From assembly GCA_019314155.1 (NCBI GenBank), contig JAFCZV010000411.1, positions 1 through 5,360 on the forward strand: a DNA stretch of 5,360 nucleotides. The letters are read 5' to 3'. Of this stretch, positions 1-5,360 are shown piece by piece. This DNA comes from Deltaproteobacteria bacterium. GTDB taxonomy: Bacteria > Desulfobacterota > Desulfobacteria > Desulfobacterales > UBA11574. Each line of letters starts with the position of its first letter. The first letter of the stretch is position 1. A program made the translations under genes and the position numbers. The notes under the pieces were generated by a model that saw only the letters and a program-made list of their open reading frames with translations, searched no databases and was not told where the DNA came from.

Positions 1-5
1 AGATC

Positions 6-38
6 ACTTCAGCCTTCGGTCTTCAGCCTAATGACCTG
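6..38. repeat. Degenerate direct repeat, copy 1 (CTTCAGC type)
   Basis: This 33-base element begins ACTTCAGCCTTC and ends ACCTG. It matches the element at 170-202 at 28 of 33 positions by eye, in the same orientation. Inside it the heptamer CTTCAGC recurs imperfectly. The two copies bracket a gene remnant at 35-166. It may be a dispersed intergenic repeat of this genome, but only the two copies in the window can be seen. Confidence 0.6.
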
Positions 39-166
39 TTAATCAGCTAAGTTTGTCGAAGCGTTTGGGGTTCTTGCGCAACCAGGATTCATCTCTGCTT
101 GAAGCAAAGATTGTTGAAACAGAGAAGGTCTTGAATGGTTTAATTCGAGCGTTGCGAGATGATTGA
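35..166 (+). pseudogene. C-terminal remnant resembling a four-helix-bundle (S23-type) protein
   Basis: One frame stays open from just after a stop at 32-34 to TGA at 164-166, giving about 43 residues with no convincing start codon. The end of the translation reads SSLLEAKIVETEKVLNG and then LIRALRDD. Together with the preceding SKRLGFL this resembles the last helix of the four-helix-bundle family related to 23S rRNA intervening-sequence proteins. Those proteins are normally about 115-130 residues, so only roughly the last third would be present. Repeat copy 1 covers the point where the upstream coding sequence should continue, so the gene appears truncated by or fused to the repeat. The family call rests on memory of the motif and is tentative; the open frame alone could be chance. 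No function is expected from the fragment. Confidence 0.4.
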
Positions 167-169
167 TAT

Positions 170-202
170 ACTTCAGCCTTCAGCCTTCAACCTAAATACC
201 TG
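170..202. repeat. Degenerate direct repeat, copy 2 (CTTCAGC type)
   Basis: This is the second copy of the 33-base element at 6-38, in the same orientation, beginning four bases after the remnant's stop codon. It contains nearly three heptamers in a row (CTTCAGC, CTTCAGC, CTTCAAC) and the same CCTAA..ACCTG tail. The spacing between equivalent positions of the two copies is 164 bases. Confidence 0.6.
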
Positions 203-204
203 AG

Positions 205-285
205 TAGTTACCCTGGTTTCTGGTTCCTTGTTCCTGACCGCTGATCTCTGACCCCTGCCTTCTATCCCCCAACCCCTGATTCTGG
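205..285. repeat. Low-complexity pyrimidine-rich tract with recurring CTGA/CCTG words
   Basis: The stretch is built of loosely repeated words such as TTCCTG, GACC, CTGATC and ACCCCTG, most clearly between 230 and 280. There is no consistent open frame or fixed period. It looks like degenerate simple-sequence intergenic DNA rather than a gene or a binding site. Confidence 0.35.
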
Positions 286-329
286 AGCCGATCAGAAACA
301 ATTAGCCATGCCATCTTAACCGATTAAAC

Positions 330-356
330 TGGAATATTGGAATAATGGAATGTTGG
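330..356. repeat. Three-copy octamer tandem repeat, TGGAATNN
   Basis: Three consecutive octamers read TGGAATAT, TGGAATAA and TGGAATGT (330-353), followed by a partial TGG. An 8-base imperfect inverted pair (CTGGAGCC at 282-289 and GGCTCCGG at 355-362, one G.T) brackets this area. I see no gene between 203 and 471. The bases from 363 to 471 show no recognisable structure beyond an isolated GAAATTTC palindrome. Confidence 0.6.
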
Positions 357-471
357 CTCCGGTGAAATATGAAAAAGTTTCACAGGGTAAAAATAATGGG
401 TTATGGACTGCCACCAATTTCCTAAGACACGGGAAATTTCGACGCTGTTGGCAAACTGTAAGAAAAAAAGC

Positions 472-500
472 TTGACAATTTAAATCATAACAAATAGGTA
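472..500 (+). promoter_or_regulatory. Possible sigma-70 promoter for the ilv leader and operon
   Basis: A perfect -35 consensus TTGACA lies at 472-477 in otherwise A+T-rich DNA, 55 bases before the leader peptide start. With a 17-base spacer the -10 would be TAGGTA (495-500), which matches TATAAT at only two positions. TAGATA at 499-504 is slightly better but too far away (21 bases). The position suits a transcript starting near 505-510, just upstream of the leader peptide. The -35 is convincing and the -10 is not. Confidence 0.4.
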
Positions 501-531
501 GATAGTTCTAAATTTAAAAACGTAGATAATT

Positions 532-621
532 ATGAAGAAAATTCTCGCCATTAACAACCTTATTAGCCTTATTATTCTCCTCGTCGTAGATGTACTTATC
601 TGCTGCGAGGCACAGGGTTGA
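532..621 (+). CDS. ilv operon leader peptide (attenuation peptide), 29 residues
   Basis: This short frame starts at ATG 532 and stops at TGA 619-621. Of its 29 residues 15 are regulated amino acids: 6 Ile, 6 Leu and 3 Val. The densest run is codons 10-19, LISLIILLVV. Such a peptide is translated so that the ribosome senses charged Ile, Leu and Val tRNAs; the peptide itself has no other known role. An in-frame stop at 523-525 leaves this ATG as the only start. It has no clear Shine-Dalgarno sequence, since the upstream bases are ACGTAGATAATT. Its codons 6-10 overlap RNA segment 1 of the attenuator, and its stop codon lies inside segment 2, as the classical model requires. It is the equivalent of the ilvL or ivbL leaders of enterobacteria in role; sequence homology is not implied. 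A hydrophobic tiny membrane peptide is the alternative, but the adjacent attenuator makes that unlikely. Confidence 0.87.
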   Translation: MKKILAINNLISLIILLVVDVLICCEAQG

Positions 622-694
622 TAATGGCCTAATTTTCTGACCAAGCCAAAAAAACAAAAACCGTTATCAGCCCCAAAGGCCGATAACGGTTTTT
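547..694 (+). promoter_or_regulatory. Transcription attenuator with protector, antiterminator and terminator pairings
   Basis: Four segments can be read. Segment 1 is GCCATTAACAACC (547-559), segment 2 is GGTTGATAATGGC (616-628), segment 3 is CCGTTATCAGCC (661-672), and segment 4 runs from 678 to 689. Segments 1 and 2 pair over 13 positions with one A.A mismatch (protector). Segments 2 and 3 pair over 12 continuous positions, 616-627 with 661-672, including two G.U pairs (antiterminator). Segments 3 and 4 form the terminator stem. A ribosome stalled early in the Ile/Leu/Val run would cover segment 1, free segment 2 to capture segment 3 and let transcription reach ilvD. A ribosome that reaches the stop codon at 619-621 would cover segment 2 and allow termination. 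The pairings are seen in the sequence; the mechanism is inferred from enterobacterial ilv, leu and trp attenuators. Confidence 0.85.
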
Positions 695-698
695 TTTT
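656..698 (+). terminator. Rho-independent terminator of the ilv attenuator
   Basis: CCGTTATC (661-668) pairs perfectly with GATAACGG (682-689). After an A/C mismatch (669 and 681), GCC (670-672) pairs with GGC (678-680), closing a five-base loop CCAAA. Nine T's follow immediately (690-698), and five A's before the stem (656-660) could extend it. It lies between the leader peptide and ilvD, with the ilvD ribosome binding site starting right after the T-run, so it is a conditional terminator rather than the end of an upstream gene. Confidence 0.92.
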
Positions 699-713
699 GA
701 GGAGACCTAACCA

Positions 714-2375
714 ATGAAAAGCGATCTGATAAAAAAAGGCGTGGAGCGGGCACCCCACCGCTCCCTGTTTAAAGCCATGGGATACACCGATGCAGAAATC
801 CAACGGCCGCTCATCGGCATTGCCAATTCCGTCAATGCGGTGATCCCGGGGCACGTTCATCTGGACAAAATCGTAGACGCGGTGAAAGCCGGGGTTTACA
901 TGGGAGGCGGAACCCCCATTGAATTCGGCGTCATAGGAGTCTGCGACGGCATTGCCATGAATCATGAAGGGATGAAATACTCCCTGGCCAGCCGGGAGCT
1001 CATCGCTGACTCCATCGAGGTGATGGCCACCGCCCATGCATTCGATGCCCTGGTACTGGTGCCCAACTGCGACAAGATCGTCCCGGGTATGCTCATGGCG
1101 GCCGCACGTCTCGACCTGCCGGCCATCGTTGTCAGCGGCGGCCCCATGCTGGCGGGAAAACATCCTGAAAAGGCCGACCCCATCGACCTGATCACGGTCT
1201 TTGAATCCGTCGGTGCAGTCCTCTCCGGAGAGATGACCGAAAAACAGCTTTCCCGGATCGAAGACGCCGCCTGCCCCACTTGCGGATCGTGTGCCGGGAT
1301 GTTCACTGCCAACTCCATGAACTGCTTGACCGAAGCCGTGGGCATGGGCCTTCCGGGCAACGGCACCATTCCGGCGGTCATGTCGGCCCGCATCCGCCTG
1401 GCCAAGGAGGCCGGCATGCAGATCATCCGTCTTTTGGAAAACAATATCAGGCCGTCGGACATTATGACCGATAAGGCCTTTAAAAATGCCCTGGCTGTGG
1501 ATATGGCCCTGGGATGCTCCACCAATACCGTGCTTCACCTGCCCGCAATGGCCAGGGAGGCAAACGTAACCATCGATCTCGATCTGATCAACGAAATCAG
1601 CAAAGCCACCCCGCATTGCTCGCTCAGTCCCGCCGGACAGCACCACCTCGAAGATTTGAACCGGGCCGGGGGCGTCACTGCGGTGATGAAAGAACTTTCC
1701 GGCGCCGGCTTGATCCACACGGACTGCCTCACCGTCACCGGAAACACCGTGGAAAAAAACTTGAATACCGTACGCAACCTCGATGACACGGTAATCCGAT
1801 CCACAGACAACCCGTACCATCATGAAGGCGGGCTGGCCATACTCTTCGGGAACCTCGCTCCGGAAGGATGCGTGGTCAAACAGTCTGCAGTTCTGAATGA
1901 AATGCTCCGCCATGAAGGGCCTGCCAGGGTGTTCGATTCAGAAGAGGATGCCAGCCAGGCCATAATGGGAGGCAAAATCAAAAAAGGCGATGTGATCGTC
2001 ATACGGTACGAAGGACCCAGGGGCGGCCCGGGAATGCGGGAGATGCTCACCCCCACCTCCGCCATTGCCGGCATGAAGCTCGACGCCCATGTGGCGCTGC
2101 TCACCGACGGCCGTTTTTCAGGGGGCACCCGGGGTGCGGCCATCGGTCACATTTCACCGGAAGCCATGCAAAAAGGGCCCATTGCAATTGTTGAAGAGGG
2201 AGACCGGATTGCCATCGACATTCCGGCTAAAACAATAACCCTCAAGGTACCGGACAGCGAGATAGAGGAACGATTTTTGAAATGGTCTTCCCCGGAACCC
2301 AAGATAACCCACGGTTATATCGCCAGATATGCCCGCACGGTTTCATCTGCCAGCGAAGGCGCCGTGGTTAAATAA
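714..2375 (+). CDS. ilvD: Dihydroxyacid dehydratase
   Basis: IlvD dehydrates 2,3-dihydroxy-isovalerate and 2,3-dihydroxy-3-methylvalerate to the 2-keto acids that precede Val/Leu and Ile. It is a cytoplasmic Fe-S enzyme of the IlvD/Edd family. The 553 residues are full family length. Visible landmarks are PGHVHL near 45-50, CDGIAMNHEGMKYS from Cys77, NCDKIVPGMLMAAARL with Cys119, CPTCGSCAGMFTANSMNC with Cys187/190/193, GCSTNT with Cys268, and DGRFSGGTRG around 465-474. Cys119 and one cysteine of the 187-193 cluster are the likely cluster ligands. The N-terminal NSVNAVIPGH lacks the cysteine typical of the oxygen-stable [2Fe-2S] plant and mycobacterial type, which suggests the oxygen-sensitive [4Fe-4S] type (inference). 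The start is fixed by GAGGAG at 699-704, nine bases upstream and directly after the attenuator T-run. It is the first structural gene of the operon, followed 69 bases later by ilvB. No frame defect is seen. Distinguishing it from Edd is easy from the context and motifs. Confidence 0.97.
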   Translation: MKSDLIKKGVERAPHRSLFKAMGYTDAEIQRPLIGIANSVNAVIPGHVHLDKIVDAVKAGVYMGGGTPIEFGVIGVCDGIAMNHEGMKYSLASRELIADSIEVMATAHAFDALVLVPNCDKIVPGMLMAAARLDLPAIVVSGGPMLAGKHPEKADPIDLITVFESVGAVLSGEMTEKQLSRIEDAACPTCGSCAGMFTANSMNCLTEAVGMGLPGNGTIPAVMSARIRLAKEAGMQIIRLLENNIRPSDIMTDKAFKNALAVDMALGCSTNTVLHLPAMAREANVTIDLDLINEISKATPHCSLSPAGQHHLEDLNRAGGVTAVMKELSGAGLIHTDCLTVTGNTVEKNLNTVRNLDDTVIRSTDNPYHHEGGLAILFGNLAPEGCVVKQSAVLNEMLRHEGPARVFDSEEDASQAIMGGKIKKGDVIVIRYEGPRGGPGMREMLTPTSAIAGMKLDAHVALLTDGRFSGGTRGAAIGHISPEAMQKGPIAIVEEGDRIAIDIPAKTITLKVPDSEIEERFLKWSSPEPKITHGYIARYARTVSSASEGAVVK

Positions 2376-2444
2376 TAGAGGGTTCGAGGGATCTGTTTAG
2401 AGATATAAAGGATAACAGTCAATAGAAACAAGGAAGGAACGAAC

Positions 2445-4102
2445 ATGAAACTCACAGGCGCACAGATTATGATGAAGGTGTTAAAAGATGAAGGTGTTGA
2501 GACGATCTTCGGATATCCGGGCGGTGTCGTCATCGACATTTTCGACGAACTTGAAAAAACCGATATCCAAAACGTCCTGGTTCGCCAGGAAGCTTGTGCG
2601 GTGCATGCTGCCGACGGTTATGCCCGGGCCGGCGGCCGGGTGGGAGTCTGTCTGGTAACCTCCGGCCCCGGAGCAACCAATACGGTCACCGGCATTGCAT
2701 CCGCCTACATGGATTCGATCCCTGTGGTCATATTTACCGGCCAGGTTCCCACGCAACTGATCGGAAACGACGCCTTTCAGGAAGTCGACATCGTCACTAC
2801 CTTGTCAAGCGGACCGAAGATCTGGCTAGAATAATAAAGGAAGCGTTCTATCTTGCCAACTCCGGCCGGCCGGGACCCGTGCTGGTGGATATTCCCAAGG
2901 ATGTGTCTATCACTAAAATCGATTACAAGCCGCCCAAAAAGGTCAAGCTCAGGTCATACAATCCGACCTACAACCCCAATATGAGACAGTTGCACAAGGT
3001 TGTTGAATTGATCAAGGAAGCCAAAAAGCCGGTTATTTTTGCAGGGGGCGGTGTCATTCTTTCCAAAGCTTCAAAGGAGCTTACGAAACTGGCCCGTAAA
3101 ACTCAGGCTCCCCTAACCGCCTCTCTGATGGGCCTTGGCGCATTTCCGGCCTCCGATCCTTTGTGGCTCGGCATGATCGGTATGCACGGCACCTATCGGG
3201 CAAACATGTCCACCGGTGAATGCGACCTTTTGATAGGCATCGGGGTCCGTTTCGACGACCGGGTCACCGGCAGAATAAGTGCCTTTGCCACCAATGCAAA
3301 GATCGTGCATATCGATATCGATCCCACATCTATACGCAAAAATATCCCGGTTACTGCGCCGGTGGTCGGCGATTGTAAAATCACCCTTGCCAAACTGAAC
3401 AAGCTTCTGGACAAGGAAGATCTGGGGGATCTCAAGAAAAAACGAAAAAAATGGTTCGAACAGATTCAACACTGGAAAGACACGCAGCCCCTAGCCTATG
3501 AACAAAAAGACGTGATCAAACCGCAATACGTGGTTGAAAAACTCTACCAGTTGACCAAAGGCAAGGCCATCATCACCACCGAAGTGGGGCAGAATCAGAT
3601 GTGGGCGGCCCAGTATTATCACTTTGACCGGCCCAACCACTTTATCACTTCCGGCGGCCTGGGTTGCATGGGATTCGGACTTCCTGCGGCCATCGGCGCA
3701 CAGTTGGCCTGTCCGGATGCGCTGGTGATCGATATTGCCGGAGACGGCAGCATCCAGATGAACATCCAGGAAATGGCCACGGCGGTACAGTGCGGTCTTC
3801 CGGTCAAAATCGTCATCCTGAACAACGGCTACCTGGGTATGGTCAGACAGTGGCAGCAACTCTTTTTCGACAAACGTTATGTCTCCACATGTCTCGATTG
3901 TGCCCCGGATTTCGTGAAGCTTGCCGAAGCTTACGGCGCGGTGGGTTTAAGGGCCACCAAACCCGAGGAGGTGGAAAGTGTTTTGAAAAAGGGCCTGGCG
4001 TCCAAAAAACCGGTGATCATGGATTTTGTGGTGGAAAAGGAAGAATGCGTTTACCCCATGGTTCCTGCAGGCGCCGCGGTAACGGAAATGCTGCTCACAT
4101 AA
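2445..4102 (+). pseudogene. ilvB: Acetolactate synthase large subunit, frame broken by an apparent 28-base deletion
   Basis: IlvB is the TPP- and FAD-dependent catalytic subunit that condenses pyruvate with pyruvate or 2-ketobutyrate, the first step of the pathway. The first frame (2445-2834, 129 codons) holds the N-terminal TPP domain: GYPGG, the catalytic Glu49 in RQEACAVHAADGYARA, and GNDAFQEVDIV ending at residue 117. It then runs into unrelated TTLSSGPKIWLE and a stop at 2832-2834. A second frame resumes at Tyr 2798 with YLVK and continues without stops to 4102. It contains GRPGPVLVDIPKDV, the central domain, and the TPP motif GDGS (from 3740) through NN (3821-3826). Family members have about ten residues of the GITRPxTKHN kind between DIV and YLVK. 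Restoring 28 bases gives a 561-residue protein, which is normal length. The rest shows no decay, so the break is recent or an assembly error. AAGGAAGGA (2430-2438) is the ribosome binding site. Its partner ilvN follows 67 bases later. Confidence 0.9.
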
Positions 4103-4169
4103 CATTTTTATGTACCGACTTTTCACTCAACCATCAACGCTGTCTAATTAAAAAAGGATATTACGCATC

Positions 4170-4655
4170 ATGGAAGAAAAACATATACTTTCGATTCTGG
4201 TGGACAACGAGCCCGGCGTGCTCTCCAGAATTGCAGGATTGTTCAGTGGCAGGGGGTTCAACATCGAAAGTCTCTGCGTCGCCGAAACCACGGACCCGGG
4301 GGTATCTAGAATTACGTTGGTCACTGTGGGGGAACCGCCCATTATCGAGCAGATAGAAAAACAGCTCAACAAGCTCGTTAATGTCATCAAGGTCCACGAG
4401 CTCACCGGAAAAAAATTCGTTCAAAGGGAACTGGCACTGATTAAGATCATCGCCAAACCGGAACACCGGGCCGAAATTTTGCGAATTGTCGATATCTTCA
4501 GGTGTAAAGTGGTGGACATAGGCCCTGAACACTACACCGTTGAAGTAACCGGTGACGAGGGGAAAATGGAAGCGATTCTGAATATTTTCAAACCAATCGG
4601 AATCAAAGAGATTGCAAGAACGGGGATTATAGCTCTTTTTAGAGATCCCAATTAA
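4170..4655 (+). CDS. ilvN: Acetolactate synthase small (regulatory) subunit
   Basis: IlvN (the IlvN/IlvH family) binds the large subunit, raises its activity and confers feedback inhibition, usually by valine. The 161 residues are the usual length for the long form. An N-terminal ACT domain spans roughly residues 4-77, with the effector-loop signature DNEPGVLSRIAGLFSGRGFN (12-31). Asn13, Gly16 and Asn31 line up with positions tied to valine sensitivity in the E. coli IlvH subunit, so valine sensitivity is plausible (inference). The second half, from about 83 (FVQRELALIKI) to the end (TGIIALFRDPN), is the conserved C-terminal ALS small-subunit domain. The start has AAAGGA at 4153-4158, eleven bases upstream, a slightly long spacing. 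The gene is intact, which is notable because the catalytic partner encoded just upstream is broken in this sequence. Confidence 0.97.
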   Translation: MEEKHILSILVDNEPGVLSRIAGLFSGRGFNIESLCVAETTDPGVSRITLVTVGEPPIIEQIEKQLNKLVNVIKVHELTGKKFVQRELALIKIIAKPEHRAEILRIVDIFRCKVVDIGPEHYTVEVTGDEGKMEAILNIFKPIGIKEIARTGIIALFRDPN

Positions 4656-4669
4656 GTAAGTATGCGGAT

Positions 4670-4699
4670 CCAGAGGGCCCGGCTTTGGGTTACCCCTGG
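4670..4699 (+). other. G+C-rich hairpin just after ilvN, without a T-run
   Basis: CCAG (4670-4673) and GGG (4675-4677) can pair with CCC (4693-4695) and CTGG (4696-4699), leaving A4674 bulged. Inside, CCC (4678-4680) pairs with GGG (4687-4689) around the loop GGCTTT, with TTA unpaired at 4690-4692. No T-tract follows, so it is not a typical intrinsic terminator. It could act as an RNA stability or processing element between ilvN and ilvC, or simply belong to the repetitive spacer. Confidence 0.4.
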
Positions 4700-4710
4700 C
4701 AGGGAAATCG

Positions 4711-4754
4711 AGTGCCTAAAGTGAGCTAAAATGCCTAAAATGACTAAAATTTAG
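4711..4754. repeat. Short tandem CTAAA-type repeat block (forward orientation)
   Basis: Four copies of CTAAA at 4716, 4726, 4735 and 4744 recur every 9-10 bases within units like GTGCCTAAA, GTGAGCTAAA, ATGCCTAAAA and ATGACTAAAAT. The last unit runs into TTTAG, making the 11-base palindrome CTAAAATTTAG (4744-4754). The block sits in the 250-base ilvN-ilvC spacer. It could be spread-out intergenic repeat DNA or a cluster of protein-binding half sites; nothing here decides between them. Confidence 0.6.
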
Positions 4755-4812
4755 GAAAGCCCTTTTAGCGCAAATCATTTTTGACTTAAATGGTTCGTGC
4801 CAAAGGCAAATA

Positions 4813-4853
4813 CATCAACTTCAGTTCACTTCAAACTTTAGTCACTTTCAAGC
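4813..4853. repeat. Short CTAAA-type repeat block (reverse orientation)
   Basis: Read on the minus strand, this stretch contains AGTGACTAAAGTTTGAAGTG followed by AACTGAAG, the same word family as the block at 4711-4754. The closest match is between 4737-4754 and the reverse complement of about 4831-4848: 14 of 18 positions agree and all four differences are A/G. The two blocks therefore form a long imperfect inverted repeat about 80 bases apart. The spacer has no credible gene. Confidence 0.5.
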
Positions 4854-4905
4854 TTACTGTTTTTGCAGGCGGATAAAAAGACACAAACCATAAAAGGAGA
4901 ACAGA

Positions 4906-5360
4906 ATGGCCAAGATCAATTTTGGAGGTACGGAAGAAGAAGTCATTACATCAGATGAATTTTCCCTGGAACGCGCCAGGGAAGTACTCAAAGATGAAAC
5001 CGTGGTGGTCCTCGGCTACGGGGTTCAGGGACCTGGACAGGCTTTGAATATGAGAGACAACGGAATAAACGTTATTGTCGGACAGCGGGAAAAGAGTCAT
5101 TCCTGGGACCGTGCCGTCGAAGACGGTTTCGTTCCCGGCGAAACCCTCTTCCCCCTGGAGGAAGCCGCCCGAAAAGGGACCGTTATCCAGTTTCTGCTTT
5201 CAGACGCCGGCCAGGTGGCCACGTGGCCAAACATAAAAAAATGCCTCAATGAAGGGGATGCCCTCTATTTTTCACATGGTTTTTCGATGGTCTTTAAAGA
5301 TCAAACGGAAATTATACCCCCTGAAAACGTCGATGTCATCCTGGTGGCCCCCAAGGGATC
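4906..5360 (+). CDS. ilvC: Ketol-acid reductoisomerase, N-terminal part (cut by window edge)
   Basis: IlvC converts acetolactate and acetohydroxybutyrate to the dihydroxy acids used by IlvD, using NADPH and Mg2+. The first 151 codons are present and open. They make up most of the N-terminal Rossmann domain, with the dinucleotide motif GYGVQG at 37-42 followed by ALNMRDNG. The conserved YFSHGF has its histidine at 124, and VILVAPKG lies at the cut edge. The text (GYGVQGPGQALN, VPGETLF, LLSDAGQ, FKDQT) resembles the Bacteroidetes and fungal mitochondrial Ilv5 kind more than the common GSQGHAHALNLRDSG bacterial kind; this is from memory of the families. AAGGAG at 4894-4899, six bases before ATG, fixes the start. 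The metal-binding C-terminal domain lies outside the window, so completeness cannot be judged. The 250-base gap before it makes separate expression possible, though operon membership is likely. Confidence 0.97.
   Translation, partial: MAKINFGGTEEEVITSDEFSLERAREVLKDETVVVLGYGVQGPGQALNMRDNGINVIVGQREKSHSWDRAVEDGFVPGETLFPLEEAARKGTVIQFLLSDAGQVATWPNIKKCLNEGDALYFSHGFSMVFKDQTEIIPPENVDVILVAPKG

Noticed and set aside
6..202. CRISPR array
   Set aside because: There are only two copies, they are imperfect, and the 131 bases between them hold a gene remnant, so there is no repeat-spacer regularity.
525..530. GATAAT as a -10 box for the operon
   Set aside because: It ends two bases before the leader ATG, has no -35 at a suitable distance (ATAGTT), and would give an essentially leaderless transcript.
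532..698. T-box or riboswitch explanation for the ilvD leader
   Set aside because: No T-box sequence or specifier-stem organisation is visible, and the Ile/Leu/Val-rich peptide with overlapping 1:2, 2:3 and 3:4 pairings explains the region fully.
480..1913. Long minus-strand open frame (477 codons) covering the leader and most of ilvD
   Set aside because: It is antisense to a clearly conserved ilvD, shows no recognisable domain, and runs through the terminator and leader. It is a codon-bias shadow.
2594..2797. Start at ATG 2594 giving a 502-residue ORF for the downstream part of ilvB
   Set aside because: Residues before YLVK at 2798 are arginine/glycine-rich out-of-frame translation of the conserved N-terminal domain. 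Only the part from about 2796 on is genuine IlvB.
2787..2812. Programmed -1 frameshift joining the two ilvB frames
   Set aside because: There is no X XXY YYZ slippery heptamer or obvious stimulatory structure, and slippage would not restore the missing conserved residues. A 28-base gap explains both the frame and the length.
4731..4754. Seven-codon frame MPKMTKI as a leader peptide for ilvC
   Set aside because: It has only one Ile and no Leu or Val, no ribosome binding site, and arises from the CTAAA repeat units. No terminator follows.
4781..4813. TTGACT as the -35 of an ilvC promoter
   Set aside because: No acceptable -10 hexamer lies 16-18 bases downstream; the sequence there is AAGGCAAAT. 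It is left unannotated.

Overview
The window carries a branched-chain amino acid biosynthesis operon, read left to right on the + strand. The order is a regulatory leader, ilvD, ilvB, ilvN and the first 151 codons of ilvC, which runs off the right edge. Together these genes encode the shared ilv pathway: acetolactate synthase (large subunit IlvB, regulatory subunit IlvN), ketol-acid reductoisomerase (IlvC) and dihydroxyacid dehydratase (IlvD). The organism is a bacterium. The protein character and the many short degenerate intergenic repeats (CTTCAGC, TGGAATNN and CTAAA types) suggest a sulfate-reducer-like Desulfobacterota (deltaproteobacterial) genome. That placement is an inference from style, not from a marker gene.

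Positions 1-471 hold no intact gene. They contain a reading-frame remnant that looks like the C-terminus of a four-helix-bundle (S23-type) protein, flanked by two near-identical 33-base repeats. Two further low-complexity repeat tracts follow, and a TTGACA element begins at 472.

Positions 532-698 form what looks like a complete classical transcription attenuator. A 29-codon leader peptide has 15 Ile/Leu/Val residues. Three alternative RNA pairings can be read directly: protector 1:2, antiterminator 2:3 and terminator 3:4. The 3:4 hairpin is followed by nine T's, and then by the ilvD ribosome binding site. The operon is therefore probably controlled by the supply of charged Ile, Leu and Val tRNAs.

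The main anomaly is in ilvB. The reading frame breaks near 2796, exactly where about 10 conserved residues are absent. Restoring 28 bases would give one uninterrupted 561-residue protein of normal length. As written, ilvB is broken, either by a real deletion or by an assembly fault. ilvD, ilvN and the visible part of ilvC look intact. The 250-base ilvN-ilvC gap contains a hairpin and two oppositely oriented blocks of a short CTAAA-type repeat.
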